This document shows, piece after piece, positions 9,260 to 18,181 of a stretch of 64,000 bases of DNA. The stretch lies in the NCBI GenBank assembly GCA_964562685.1, contig CAZLUP010000008.1:1-64000 (forward strand), in the 5' to 3' direction. The position numbers were made by a program, and so were the translations under genes. The notes under the pieces are model-generated. The model made no database searches, was not told where the DNA came from, and worked only from the letters and a program-made list of their open reading frames with translations. The DNA comes from Stanieria sp964562685. GTDB lineage: Bacteria > Cyanobacteriota > Cyanobacteriia > Cyanobacteriales > Xenococcaceae. The first letter of the stretch is position 1. Each line of letters begins with the position of its first letter.

Positions 9260-9715
9260 CTAGGCGATCATTGTTACACCGTTAAGATAGTCTTTTAATT
9301 GACGATCATGATCGTGACTAAGATTTCCTAACGGTAATTCTTCTGGGAAAAAAGCCTTAACTTCTGAAATTTCTAACTTATCTTTAACCTTTAATTGACC
9401 TTGTGCTTCAGCTTCAATCAAGATAGATATAGAATGAATTCTGGGGTCACGGTCTGGCGCAGAATAAACTCCGACTAAACGCTTCATTTTAATTAAATGT
9501 AACCCAGTCTCTTCCTCTAATTCTCGGTAGACACTTTTAGGAATATCTTCTCCCCAATCTACCATGCCACCAGGTAAACCCCATTGTCCAGTATCTTGGC
9601 GTTTTACTAATACAATTCGACCATCAGATAAAACAGGAATAATCGTCACTCCAGTAATAGGATGACGAAAAATAATGCCAAGTACAGTACTAATAAATCG
9701 CCAATAACGACGCAT
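9260..9715 (-). CDS. NUDIX hydrolase
   Basis: A 151-residue Nudix protein that would hydrolyse a nucleoside diphosphate linked to another group. The complete Nudix box GX5EX7REUXEEXGU is present from G50 to about L72 (GGMVDWGEDIP followed by RELEEETGL), so the metal-binding glutamates are intact. The N-terminus is slightly hydrophobic and basic. The gene follows argH by only 23 bp on the same strand and is likely cotranscribed with it. The substrate cannot be assigned. Confidence 0.88.
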   Translation of the reverse strand: MRRYWRFISTVLGIIFRHPITGVTIIPVLSDGRIVLVKRQDTGQWGLPGGMVDWGEDIPKSVYRELEEETGLHLIKMKRLVGVYSAPDRDPRIHSISILIEAEAQGQLKVKDKLEISEVKAFFPEELPLGNLSHDHDRQLKDYLNGVTMIA

Positions 9716-9738
9716 AATTAACTAGGTAATATATAGTA

Positions 9739-11130
9739 TTAAGAATTGCTTTGAAGTCGGGATTTTGCCCGAGTAATAGCTTGACTGACTTGTTGAAAAC
9801 CAGTCCCACCATAACTATTGCGGGCTGCAACCACTTGTTTAGGAGCGATCGCATCGTAAATATCCGCTTCAAAAGCAGGATGCAGTTGTTGCCATTCTGC
9901 TAGGGTTAAATCTTTAAGTAGTTTACCCACAGCGAGACTAGTTTTAACTGCTTTTCCGACTAAATTATAAGCTTCTCGGAAAGGAACGCCCTTAGCTGCT
10001 AAATAATCAGCGACATCAGTAGCGTTGGAAAAATCTTCGGCTACGGCTGCTGCAAGTCTTGAAGTACGGAATTCTAAACCTTCAGCTAACAAAATTGTCA
10101 TTGCTTCTAAACAAGCTTTGACGGTGGTAACTCCGTCGAAAATAGCTTCTTTATCTTCTTGTAAATCTTTGTTATAAGCTAAAGGCAATCCCTTCATTAT
10201 GACCAATAAACTTTGCAAGTGACCAAACACTCTGCCTGTTTTACCTCTGATTAATTCAGGAACGTCAGGATTTTTTTTCTGGGGCATAATACTCGAACCC
10301 GTAGAACAATTATCTTTGAGGGTAACAAAACCAAACTCTTCTGATGCCCACAAAATAATTTCTTCGCTCAGACGGCTTAGATGCACCATGATTAAACTAG
10401 CAGCGCAGAGAAATTCAATGGCAAAATCGCGATCGCTTACACCATCTAAACTATTTTCATATACTCCATCAAAATTTAACAAAGAAGCACTGTAATGTCG
10501 ATCAATGGGAAAAGTTGTTCCTGCTAAAGCACCACAACCAAGAGGAGAAATGTTAGTTCGTTTCAAAACATCGCCCAGTCTTTCCCAGTCTCGTTGCGCC
10601 ATTTGCACATAAGCCATTAAATGATGAGCTAGACTGAGTGGCTGCGCTCTTTGAAGATGGGTATAGCCTGGAATTAAGGTTTCTAAATTATGTTCAGCTT
10701 TTTGGAGTAAAACAGTCTGAAATGACCGTAATTGCTCCCGAATTTGTTCAATTTCCGCCCTTAGATACAGACGGATATCTGTTCCTACTTGATCGTTACG
10801 AGAGCGGGCTGTATGTAATTTTTTGCCCACATCTCCAACAATTTCTGTTAATCGTCTTTCGACAGCAAAATGAACATCTTCTTGTTCGATACCTGGCTGA
10901 AACTTACCAGCGCGATATTCTTGGCGAATTTGCTCTAACCCAGCAACTAGTTGCTGGGCTTCTGCATTAGAAATAATTCCTGTGTGGGCAAGCATTTGAG
11001 CATGGGCAATCGAACCAGTTAAATCGTATTCAATTAGTTGAATATCAAAACCGATACTAGCATTAAAAATAGCGATCGCAGGATGTAAAGCAGATTCAAA
11101 GCGATCGCTCCAGGTAGTGGGTTTAGTCAC
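9739..11130 (-). CDS. argH: Argininosuccinate lyase
   Basis: ArgH splits argininosuccinate into arginine and fumarate, the last step of arginine synthesis. The 463-residue protein carries the fumarase/lyase superfamily signature GSSIMPQKKNPD (278-289) with the catalytic serine loop, and the HTARSRNDQVGTD motif (106-118). Length matches the family. The ATG at 11130 is followed by the expected TWSDRFE start of the fold. The Nudix gene is immediately downstream; the small 73-residue gene lies upstream on the same strand. Confidence 0.97.
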   Translation of the reverse strand: MTKPTTWSDRFESALHPAIAIFNASIGFDIQLIEYDLTGSIAHAQMLAHTGIISNAEAQQLVAGLEQIRQEYRAGKFQPGIEQEDVHFAVERRLTEIVGDVGKKLHTARSRNDQVGTDIRLYLRAEIEQIREQLRSFQTVLLQKAEHNLETLIPGYTHLQRAQPLSLAHHLMAYVQMAQRDWERLGDVLKRTNISPLGCGALAGTTFPIDRHYSASLLNFDGVYENSLDGVSDRDFAIEFLCAASLIMVHLSRLSEEIILWASEEFGFVTLKDNCSTGSSIMPQKKNPDVPELIRGKTGRVFGHLQSLLVIMKGLPLAYNKDLQEDKEAIFDGVTTVKACLEAMTILLAEGLEFRTSRLAAAVAEDFSNATDVADYLAAKGVPFREAYNLVGKAVKTSLAVGKLLKDLTLAEWQQLHPAFEADIYDAIAPKQVVAARNSYGGTGFQQVSQAITRAKSRLQSNS

Positions 11131-11223
11131 GACAAATGATCGGAATTAAGGGTCAGATTTTATATTTTAAAGGTTAAGGTTAAAGTTGACCTACACCATA
11201 AATAAATAAAAATTCCCTGAGTT

Positions 11224-11442
11224 TTAAAAGCTGGTAAATCCTTTAAAGGTATAACCAAAAAAAACTCCAATTAACATTGCCCAAACTTGACCAGATTCAA
11301 TAAAATTGTGCCAAGAATCTTGGATTTTACCCAAAATATCTGGATCGTCAATTCTTTGAGCCAGGATTGTTCCCCAAGCTAATAAGTGGTCTGTAGAATT
11401 GACGAGCAGAGTGTGCCAGATTTGATAATCAAAAGTTTCCAT
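11224..11442 (-). CDS. Small conserved-type hypothetical protein
   Basis: A protein of about 73 residues with no recognised domain. The C-terminal third (about 46-72) is hydrophobic (VWAMLIGVFFGYTFKGFTSF) and could form one membrane segment; the N-terminal part is amphipathic. A longer reading begins with TTG at 11457, but the ATG at 11442 is preferred because a GGGAA sequence lies about nine bases before it. It sits between the SpoIIE phosphatase and argH, all on the minus strand, with no functional clue. Confidence 0.5.
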   Translation of the reverse strand: METFDYQIWHTLLVNSTDHLLAWGTILAQRIDDPDILGKIQDSWHNFIESGQVWAMLIGVFFGYTFKGFTSF

Positions 11443-11545
11443 CGTGTTGATTCCCAAGACAAAATAAACTGAGACTAATTTAGTCTTGGAGACTTATTTC
11501 TGTCCAAACTCTTGAGCGATAGTTCAAAATTCTTTATGTTAGTTA

Positions 11546-13039
11546 TTATTTTTGAGGCTGGACTCGCATGACAATTAAGGTCATGTCGTCAGTATTCTTA
11601 GTATTTTTGCCGACAAACTCTTCAACTCGATGGAAAAGATAATTAAGAATATCTTCACTACTATCAAAATTATGACAAGCCCATTGAAAAGCACGATAAA
11701 GATTTTCTTCTTCAAAGCGATCGCCGTTACCATTCACGGCATCTGTAAAGCCATCAGTGTAATAAATAATAGTATCTCCTGGAGCTAATTGAACGCGATC
11801 ATCTTCATATTCCGAGTCGATATCCAAGCCAATTAACATACCCCAAGTATCTAATTTGGCAATTTTTCCAGTTGCAGCTTGCCACCACAAAGGTGGGTTA
11901 TGAGCAGCATTAGTAAAGGAAAGAGTCTGAGTTTTCGGATCGTACTCCGAATAAAACATACTCACAAAACGATGGGAATTTTCTAAGTCAGCATACATCA
12001 CTCGATTTAAGTGTTGCATAATTTTAGCTGGTGAGTGACGATTCAAAACCTCTGCCCTCAGCATTCCTCTAGTCATCGTCATAATCAAACCTGCTGGTAC
12101 GCCTTTGCCCATCACATCACCAATCACAATACTCCAAGGAACGTGAGAAGCATCTTCATCTTTACAATCTCGATGCTGACGAATTTGGTCATAATTAGTC
12201 GGAATAAAATCGTAATAATCTCCACCAACTCGACTCGCCGTTTGACACTTAGCTGATAATTCTAAGCCTTGAATTTGAGGACATTTACTTGGCAGTAAAC
12301 GCAACTGAATTTCTGAAGCGATTTCTAACTCTCGATCCTGTCTTTCTTTAGAACGAAGTTCGACAGTTAATTCATGATTTGCGATCGCTACTGCGGTTTG
12401 ATCGGCTACTAATTGAGCTAATTTTCGGCGCGTTGGTGTCCAAATATATTCTGGATCACTACTAAAAACATAAAGACGACCTTGTTCAATATTTCTAACT
12501 AAAACAGGAGTGCCAAAAATCTGAATTTTTGGTTCTAATAACTGTTTAATCTTATCGTCTAAAAGATGAGTAACTAACTGAGATGATTGATTCAGTAAAG
12601 GATTAACTTCAGCAACTACGTCTTTGTTGGTAACATCCTGTAAATTTTGCCGATGAAGACGATGATTAACCCTTTCTAAAACTTGCCTTACTTCCAACCC
12701 AATTTGACTATCATGACAATGAAGTTGTTCGAGATACACTTGAGAATCATCTTTAAACAGAATCAAAGCTCCGCCCTCAGCATCCGTTACTCGTGCTGCC
12801 ATCAAAGGAGTTAATTCCAGGAATTGATTTAAATTACTAAAACTGCGTAGAGCAAATCCTAGCGAGCTAAGTAAATCCTGGATTTTATGTTGTTCTTTCT
12901 GGAGATTCGCAACCAGCTTTTTTAGTGCCAGAATAGGAGTGTCATCTTTCTGACCTACTTGATTAGAAACATTCGTTTCTTGAGAAGGGTTACGAGGAAC
13001 AGGTGTAACAGTCATCGCTTCAGGCTTGGAAAACATCAA
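11546..13039 (-). CDS. GAF domain SpoIIE-type PP2C phosphatase
   Basis: A 497-residue signalling protein of the RsbU/SpoIIE class. Residues about 40-230 look like a short coiled coil followed by a GAF-type sensor domain. From about 245 onward is a PP2C phosphatase domain with the metal-binding motifs RVGGDYYDF, VIGDVMGKGVPAGLIM and TIIYYTDGFTDAVNG, so the enzyme should be active. Such phosphatases dephosphorylate STAS-domain anti-anti-sigma factors in partner-switching systems. No anti-sigma or STAS gene is adjacent, so the target is unknown. Start at 13039 gives MMFSKPEAM; the internal Met2 or Met9 are alternatives. Confidence 0.9.
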   Translation of the reverse strand: MMFSKPEAMTVTPVPRNPSQETNVSNQVGQKDDTPILALKKLVANLQKEQHKIQDLLSSLGFALRSFSNLNQFLELTPLMAARVTDAEGGALILFKDDSQVYLEQLHCHDSQIGLEVRQVLERVNHRLHRQNLQDVTNKDVVAEVNPLLNQSSQLVTHLLDDKIKQLLEPKIQIFGTPVLVRNIEQGRLYVFSSDPEYIWTPTRRKLAQLVADQTAVAIANHELTVELRSKERQDRELEIASEIQLRLLPSKCPQIQGLELSAKCQTASRVGGDYYDFIPTNYDQIRQHRDCKDEDASHVPWSIVIGDVMGKGVPAGLIMTMTRGMLRAEVLNRHSPAKIMQHLNRVMYADLENSHRFVSMFYSEYDPKTQTLSFTNAAHNPPLWWQAATGKIAKLDTWGMLIGLDIDSEYEDDRVQLAPGDTIIYYTDGFTDAVNGNGDRFEEENLYRAFQWACHNFDSSEDILNYLFHRVEEFVGKNTKNTDDMTLIVMRVQPQK

Positions 13040-13286
13040 CTTGTTACTTCATCTGGCTATTAAGTTTAAGAGTTATTGAGTAATTAATTGAAAACTTTAC
13101 TTAAAAAAAATTAAGTTAAGCAAATCACAATTGGTATCAGTTATAGCTCAATCGCAACAATTTTATCTAAACTTTTATTTTAAGATTGGTAAATAATACC
13201 TTGAATTCCTTATCCTGCCAATAATTTCAGCAAATAATTATTTTTGATTAATAACTTCAATTAACTAGGCAGTAAAATTCAATTTT

Positions 13287-14687
13287 TTAACCATTTAGTA
13301 AAGCTTCAACAAATTCGTAGCTGGAAAAAGGACGTAAATCTTCAATACCTTCTCCTACGCCAATAAAACGAATAGGTAGATTGAGTTGTTGTGCTACTGC
13401 TAGAGCAACTCCACCTTTGGCACTACCATCAAGTTTAGTCAGGACTACTCCACTAAGTTGAGCAGCTTCGGAAAAGACTTGGGCTTGACGTAGACCATTT
13501 TGTCCCAAAGTTGCATCAAGAACTAATAAAGACTCTATTTTAGCTTCGGGAGCTTGTTTACTAATAATGCGACGAATTTTTGCCAACTCGTCCATCAAAT
13601 TTTTCTTGTTTTGTAAGCGTCCTGCTGTATCCACTAACAGCAATTCACTCTTGCGAGATTTAGCTGCACTAATTGCATCAAAAACCACCGCAGCAGGGTC
13701 AGTATTTTTGCCTGGATTAGCAATGACTGGAGTATTGGTTCTTTCACCCCAAACTTTAACTTGTTCTACCGCAGCAGCCCTAAAAGTATCTGCTGCTGCA
13801 ATGAGACAGCTATAACCCGATTTTTGGGTCAAATGGGCTAATTTTCCAATCGTAGTTGTTTTACCAGCCCCATTAACTCCTGTAACTAACCAAATATTAA
13901 AGGTATCTTTTTCAGGGACAAAATCCTCATTGTTTTGATTTTGCAGCGGTTTATCTAAAATATTTTGTAGAATAGTTTTGAGATACGCGATCGCTTCTTC
14001 TGGTGGTAAAGCTTCTTCTTTTAGTTTGGCTTGCAATGTCTCAATAATTGTTTCGGTCGCTTCAATTCCTACATCTGCTTGCAGTAATAATGATTCAATG
14101 GTCATTACTGCGTCTTCATTCAAAGGTCCTTGACCGACAACTGCTTTGAGTTGATTAATTAAACCGCGACGGGTTTTACCTAAACCTTGACGTAGTTTTT
14201 TGAGCCAATCGATTTCTTCTTGAGAAATATCATCAGGACTTCTGCCTTGGTCTGCTAAGATTTTCGCTGACCACATAAAATCTTCATCTAAACTAAGAGC
14301 TGCTGCCTCATCAAATGTCTTGCTTTCCTCAACTTGAGGAGTTTCAATTGCTGTTTCTTTGAGTTTATCTAAGGCCTCAGATTTACGCATCCAAGCAGGA
14401 ACTTTTGCCTCAGTTTGGGTTGCCACTTCAGCAGTTTCTTCTACCACTATTGGTTCAACTTCTGATTCGATGCTGACTTCTTTTGTCTGGTCAGATTCTT
14501 CGGTAGTTGTTCCTTTGCGTTGCTGAATATTTTGATAGGCTGTTTTTGCCCAAGTCAGATAGTCGTCTTGAGGAGTCTGAGGTGTTTCGGTAGTTTCAAC
14601 CTCGACTGGAGTTGTTTCTTCTACAGTTTGTGGTGGTTGTTCTGAAGAGTCTTTTTCGGTGAACTGACGGCGAAACCAATTAAACAT
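13287..14687 (-). CDS. ftsY: Signal recognition particle receptor FtsY
   Basis: FtsY is the SRP receptor GTPase that delivers ribosomes making membrane proteins to the translocon. The 466-residue protein has an acidic, Glu/Thr-rich N-terminal A domain (about 10-160) preceded by an amphipathic MFNWFRRQF membrane-binding start, then the N domain (about 160-255) and the G domain. Motifs include GVNGAGKT (270-277), DTFRAAA, DTAGRLQNK and TKLDGSAKGG. All key GTPase elements are intact. The gene is monocistronic. Confidence 0.97.
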   Translation of the reverse strand: MFNWFRRQFTEKDSSEQPPQTVEETTPVEVETTETPQTPQDDYLTWAKTAYQNIQQRKGTTTEESDQTKEVSIESEVEPIVVEETAEVATQTEAKVPAWMRKSEALDKLKETAIETPQVEESKTFDEAAALSLDEDFMWSAKILADQGRSPDDISQEEIDWLKKLRQGLGKTRRGLINQLKAVVGQGPLNEDAVMTIESLLLQADVGIEATETIIETLQAKLKEEALPPEEAIAYLKTILQNILDKPLQNQNNEDFVPEKDTFNIWLVTGVNGAGKTTTIGKLAHLTQKSGYSCLIAAADTFRAAAVEQVKVWGERTNTPVIANPGKNTDPAAVVFDAISAAKSRKSELLLVDTAGRLQNKKNLMDELAKIRRIISKQAPEAKIESLLVLDATLGQNGLRQAQVFSEAAQLSGVVLTKLDGSAKGGVALAVAQQLNLPIRFIGVGEGIEDLRPFSSYEFVEALLNG

Positions 14688-14978
14688 AAGGAGTAAAGTG
14701 TAAATTTATTTGTACTTAATTTATTGATAATAACAAGCTTTGTAGAAATATTTTAGAAGCGATCGCACTTATTCAGCAAATTGGGGTTGTTTTTGAGTTT
14801 TCCCAAGGTTTTAAACTAAATATTTTTTGGTTAATTCAAAAAAACAGAAAAAAATATATATTTGTTAATAAAATAATCAAAAAAAATTAATCTAAAACTA
14901 TTAAGAATCTTGTGAATTAAGCTGCTAATTAACAGGTGTTATTTTATCGTATCAATAGAGCTTATCAGGAGTTTTGAT

Positions 14979-15269
14979 ATGTCTATTGAAGAATTTTTAG
15001 GTCAACTCAATACTGCCGAGAAAGGATGGGGTCTGTGGGTAAATCGAAATGATCCTCATGAGTATCATGTCGGACAATATGCGTTTGATAATGACCGTAT
15101 TCCTAAATGTTTTGTTCACGTAGATAATCTCGATCATTTAGCTCATCTTCGTCAACAATATATTAGCTCAAAAGCCTCAAATCAAAGTAATGAAACTTTC
15201 TTAGGACAAGAATGGGCAGAAAACTTTCTGTCTCAGTGGTACAATCATAATTTAAAGGCTTTGGTTTAA
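14979..15269 (+). CDS. Hypothetical protein, 96 residues
   Basis: A small soluble protein with no signal or membrane segment and no recognised domain. An AGGAG ribosome-binding site lies eight bases before the ATG, and codon use resembles neighbouring genes, so it is probably real. The sequence is rich in aromatic residues (WGLWVNRNDPHEYHVGQYAF at about 17-36) and ends with a WAENFLSQWY helix. I believe similar short proteins occur in other cyanobacteria, but no function is known to me. Confidence 0.65.
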   Translation: MSIEEFLGQLNTAEKGWGLWVNRNDPHEYHVGQYAFDNDRIPKCFVHVDNLDHLAHLRQQYISSKASNQSNETFLGQEWAENFLSQWYNHNLKALV

Positions 15270-15650
15270 TTTTTGGCAAATTACCTCAAAATAGCTACAA
15301 AAAAAATTCAAAAAGCCAAACAATTCAAAAAATTACTGATGATGTCCAGATTTTTCTGGGCATTCTTATTAGGTTTTCTGTTGATTTTTTCTTCTCTGTT
15401 CTACTCCAACTTCTGTAGTAACTGGTGTACAAATGTAGCACCGCGTAGTCTCTAGTAGACCTCTCCAGAAATGAGAATTTAACCAAGATTTGATAATGGT
15501 TTCAGCATAATTATTGGAGATGTCTAGTGGTAAAAAGCAAAAAATTGCTCACTGATAACTGAAATGACCTATTCGTGTAATACTGATTAGAGCCAATCTT
15601 CCCTTATATAAATTAACAGGAATGATTTTGTTGGAGTAACATCTACAGCA
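15270..15650. other. Intergenic region upstream of trpS
   Basis: About 380 bp with no supported gene. A 60-codon frame starting at a TTG (15273) encodes a lysine-rich then hydrophobic peptide, but it lacks a ribosome-binding site and good codon use. The remainder contains the trpS promoter region. Short repeats of the type ACTGATAACTGA (about 15551-15562) resemble intergenic sequence seen elsewhere in this window. Confidence 0.4.
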
Positions 15651-16661
15651 ATGAACAAGAAGAGAGTTTTATCTGGCGTACAACCTACTGGCAACTTACA
15701 TTTAGGCAATTATTTGGGAGCGATTCGCAACTGGGTAGAAATCCAAAATGAATACGACAATTTTTTCTGTGTAGTTGATTTACACGCGATTACAGTTCCT
15801 CATGAGCCTCAAAAATTAGCTCAAGATACTTATACTATTGCTGCCCTCTATCTTGCTTGCGGGATTGATTTAGATTCTTCTACGATTTTTGTCCAATCTC
15901 ATGTAAGCGCGCATAGCGAATTAACTTGGTTACTCAACTGTATCACTCCTCTTAATTGGCTAGAAAGAATGATTCAGTTTAAAGAAAAAGCAGTTAAACA
16001 AGGGGAAAATGTGAGCGTAGGATTGTTAGATTATCCTGTATTAATGGCAGCAGATATCTTGCTTTATGATGCTGATAAAGTACCTGTAGGAGAAGACCAA
16101 AAACAACATTTAGAGTTAACCCGTGATATTGCAGCTAGAGTTAATGACAAATTTGGTAAAGCAAATCATCCTATTTTAAAAATACCTGAACCTTTAATTC
16201 GCGCAGAAGGTGCAAGGGTAATGAGTTTGACTGATGGGACAAAAAAAATGTCTAAATCAGATCCTTCAGAAATGAGTAGAATTAGTTTGTTAGACTCTCC
16301 CGATTTAATTCAGAAAAAAATTAAAAAATGTAAAACCGATCCGATTAAAGGATTGATTTTTGACGATCCAGAACGCCCCGAATGTAATAATTTACTTACT
16401 CTATATCAATTATTGTCTGGCAAAACTAAATCCGAAGTAGCAGTTGAATGTCAAGATATGGGTTGGGGACAGTTTAAACCTCTACTAACCGAAACGACTA
16501 TTGAAGCCCTCAAACCAATTCAAGACACCTATAAAGAGATCATGAATAATCAAGATTATCTCAATAGCGTTTTGCGAGAAGGAGCAGCTAAAGCAGGAGA
16601 AGTAGCTCATCGAACTTTATCAAGAGTAAAAGATGCATTGGGGTATTTACCTCCACTGTAA
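15651..16661 (+). CDS. trpS: Tryptophanyl-tRNA synthetase
   Basis: TrpS attaches tryptophan to its tRNA. This 336-residue class Ic synthetase has the HIGH-like motif GNLHLGNY (14-21) and the KMSKS loop (199-203), with the family's DIAARVNDKFG segment between. Length is normal for bacterial TrpS. It is followed after about 50 bp by the methylenetetrahydrofolate reductase family gene on the same strand, so the two may share a transcript. Confidence 0.97.
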   Translation: MNKKRVLSGVQPTGNLHLGNYLGAIRNWVEIQNEYDNFFCVVDLHAITVPHEPQKLAQDTYTIAALYLACGIDLDSSTIFVQSHVSAHSELTWLLNCITPLNWLERMIQFKEKAVKQGENVSVGLLDYPVLMAADILLYDADKVPVGEDQKQHLELTRDIAARVNDKFGKANHPILKIPEPLIRAEGARVMSLTDGTKKMSKSDPSEMSRISLLDSPDLIQKKIKKCKTDPIKGLIFDDPERPECNNLLTLYQLLSGKTKSEVAVECQDMGWGQFKPLLTETTIEALKPIQDTYKEIMNNQDYLNSVLREGAAKAGEVAHRTLSRVKDALGYLPPL

Positions 16662-16714
16662 ATTGTTTTATAACCAAAAGAAATCTGAACAGTTAATTAA
16701 CCAAATCGATAGTA

Positions 16715-17614
16715 ATGAGTAACCGTTTTCGCAGTGCTGTAGCAGCTAAAGAATTTTTAATTACGGCAGAAGTAACTCCTCCTAAAGGTGGAAATCCCGC
16801 TCGAATGCTCAAGATGGCGGAAAAACTGAAGGGTAGAGTTCACGCAGTTAATGTTACTGATGGTAGTCGCGCAGTACTGCGGATGTCTTCTTTGGCAGCA
16901 TCGGTTATTTTATTACAACATGGCATTGAACCAATTTGTCAGATTGCTTGTCGCGATCGCAATTGTATTGGTTTACAAGCAGATTTAATGGGTGCTTATG
17001 CTTTAGGTATCCGCAATATTTTGGCTCTGACAGGCGATCCTGTTAAGGTAGGGGATCATCAAAAAGCTAAATCTGTGTTTGAATTGGAAGCGGTTAGATT
17101 ATTGAAAGTTATTGGGCAACTTAATAATGGCTTAGATTTTAATAATAAACCTTTACCTGATGAACCGTTAGATTTGTTTGCTGGTGCTGCTGTCGATCCT
17201 CAACTAAAAAGTTGGTCTGGTTTACAAAGTAGGTTTGAACGGAAACTAGCAGCAGGAGCGCAGTTTTTCCAAAGTCAAATGATTACTGATTTTGAAAAAC
17301 TTGATAAATTTATGACTCAAATTGCTTCAATTTCAGATAAACCAATCTTAGCTGGTATATTTTTATTAAAATCAGCTAAAAATGCCGAGTTTATTAATCG
17401 TTACGTTCCAGGAGTTAATATTCCTCAATCAATCATTGATCGGCTTGCCCAAGCGAGCGAACCACTGCAAGAAGGGGTTAAAATTGCAGCCGAACAAGTC
17501 AAATTAGCTCAACAAACTTGCCACGGAGTTCATTTGATGGCGGTAAAAAGAGAAGATTTAATTCCTCAAATTCTCGATTTAGCTGAAGTTAAACCTTTAG
17601 ATTATTCTTCGTAA
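16715..17614 (+). CDS. Methylenetetrahydrofolate reductase family protein
   Basis: A 299-residue TIM-barrel flavoprotein of the MetF family, which reduces 5,10-methylene-THF to 5-methyl-THF for methionine synthesis. Recognisable elements are TAEVTPPKGG near the N-terminus (the family's substrate-binding glutamate), HAVNVTDGSRAVLRMSS (about 43-59) and ALTGDPVKVGDH (about 108-119). The divergence from E. coli MetF is considerable, so a variant electron donor or a partner subunit is possible. The last 13 bases overlap convergently with the pentapeptide-repeat gene on the opposite strand. Confidence 0.85.
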   Translation: MSNRFRSAVAAKEFLITAEVTPPKGGNPARMLKMAEKLKGRVHAVNVTDGSRAVLRMSSLAASVILLQHGIEPICQIACRDRNCIGLQADLMGAYALGIRNILALTGDPVKVGDHQKAKSVFELEAVRLLKVIGQLNNGLDFNNKPLPDEPLDLFAGAAVDPQLKSWSGLQSRFERKLAAGAQFFQSQMITDFEKLDKFMTQIASISDKPILAGIFLLKSAKNAEFINRYVPGVNIPQSIIDRLAQASEPLQEGVKIAAEQVKLAQQTCHGVHLMAVKREDLIPQILDLAEVKPLDYSS

Positions 17615-18042
17615 CTGCCACCAACTCCAATCCCTGTGTTAAAAATTTGGGCATTAGTTAAATCTAAACCAATCATTGATGCACCCGACACATCTGCATC
17701 ATTAATAGTTGCTGCGGTAAAATTTACTTGATTTAAATTTGCCTGATTCAAACTAGCATTGGTTACAAAAGCAGCCGTGAGGTTGGCATTTTCAAGATTA
17801 GCACCTGTTAGATCTGCACCCTCTAAGTTAGCACCAGATAAATTTGCACCTTTGAGGTTAGCTTCTCGTAAATCTGCACCAATTAAATGAGCATCTTGCA
17901 AATCCGCTTTTGAAAGATCGCACCTGTAGCATTCTCCTGTAGCGAGTAATTGTTTAACTTGGTTAGGATTGGCTGCATCAACAGAAGTAGTAAGCAGCAA
18001 GGGAGTTAAACATCCCAAAGTTAATAAAGTTCCAAGTTTCAT
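17602..18042 (-). CDS. Exported pentapeptide-repeat protein
   Basis: A 146-residue protein with a signal peptide (about 1-23, ending SVDAANPN) and a run of A(D/N)LXX pentapeptide repeats from about residue 44 to 135. Such repeats fold as a right-handed quadrilateral beta-helix. A CYRCDLSKADL segment with a CxxC pair precedes the repeats, as in many secreted cyanobacterial members. Likely location is the periplasm or thylakoid lumen. The function of this family is unknown. The stop codon overlaps convergently with the end of the MTHFR-family gene. Confidence 0.88.
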   Translation of the reverse strand: MKLGTLLTLGCLTPLLLTTSVDAANPNQVKQLLATGECYRCDLSKADLQDAHLIGADLREANLKGANLSGANLEGADLTGANLENANLTAAFVTNASLNQANLNQVNFTAATINDADVSGASMIGLDLTNAQIFNTGIGVGGSYEE

Positions 18043-18181
18043 AACTGCCTCCTTTTAAGCGTTAACTGATTTACCTCCTTTTGAAGCAAATGTATTCTTT
18101 ACTACAATTTTCTCACAAATAAAATTGCTTAAAAATGAAGATTTGGTATGGATATCTTCAAATATTGATGCTCATTGCTAA

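Noticed and set aside
10638..10970. 110-codon plus-strand frame inside argH
   Set aside because: It is an antisense shadow of argH, which has clear family motifs.
15273..15455. 60-codon frame after the 96-residue gene
   Set aside because: TTG start, no ribosome-binding site and no recognisable protein; the hydrophobic stretch can arise from T-rich DNA.
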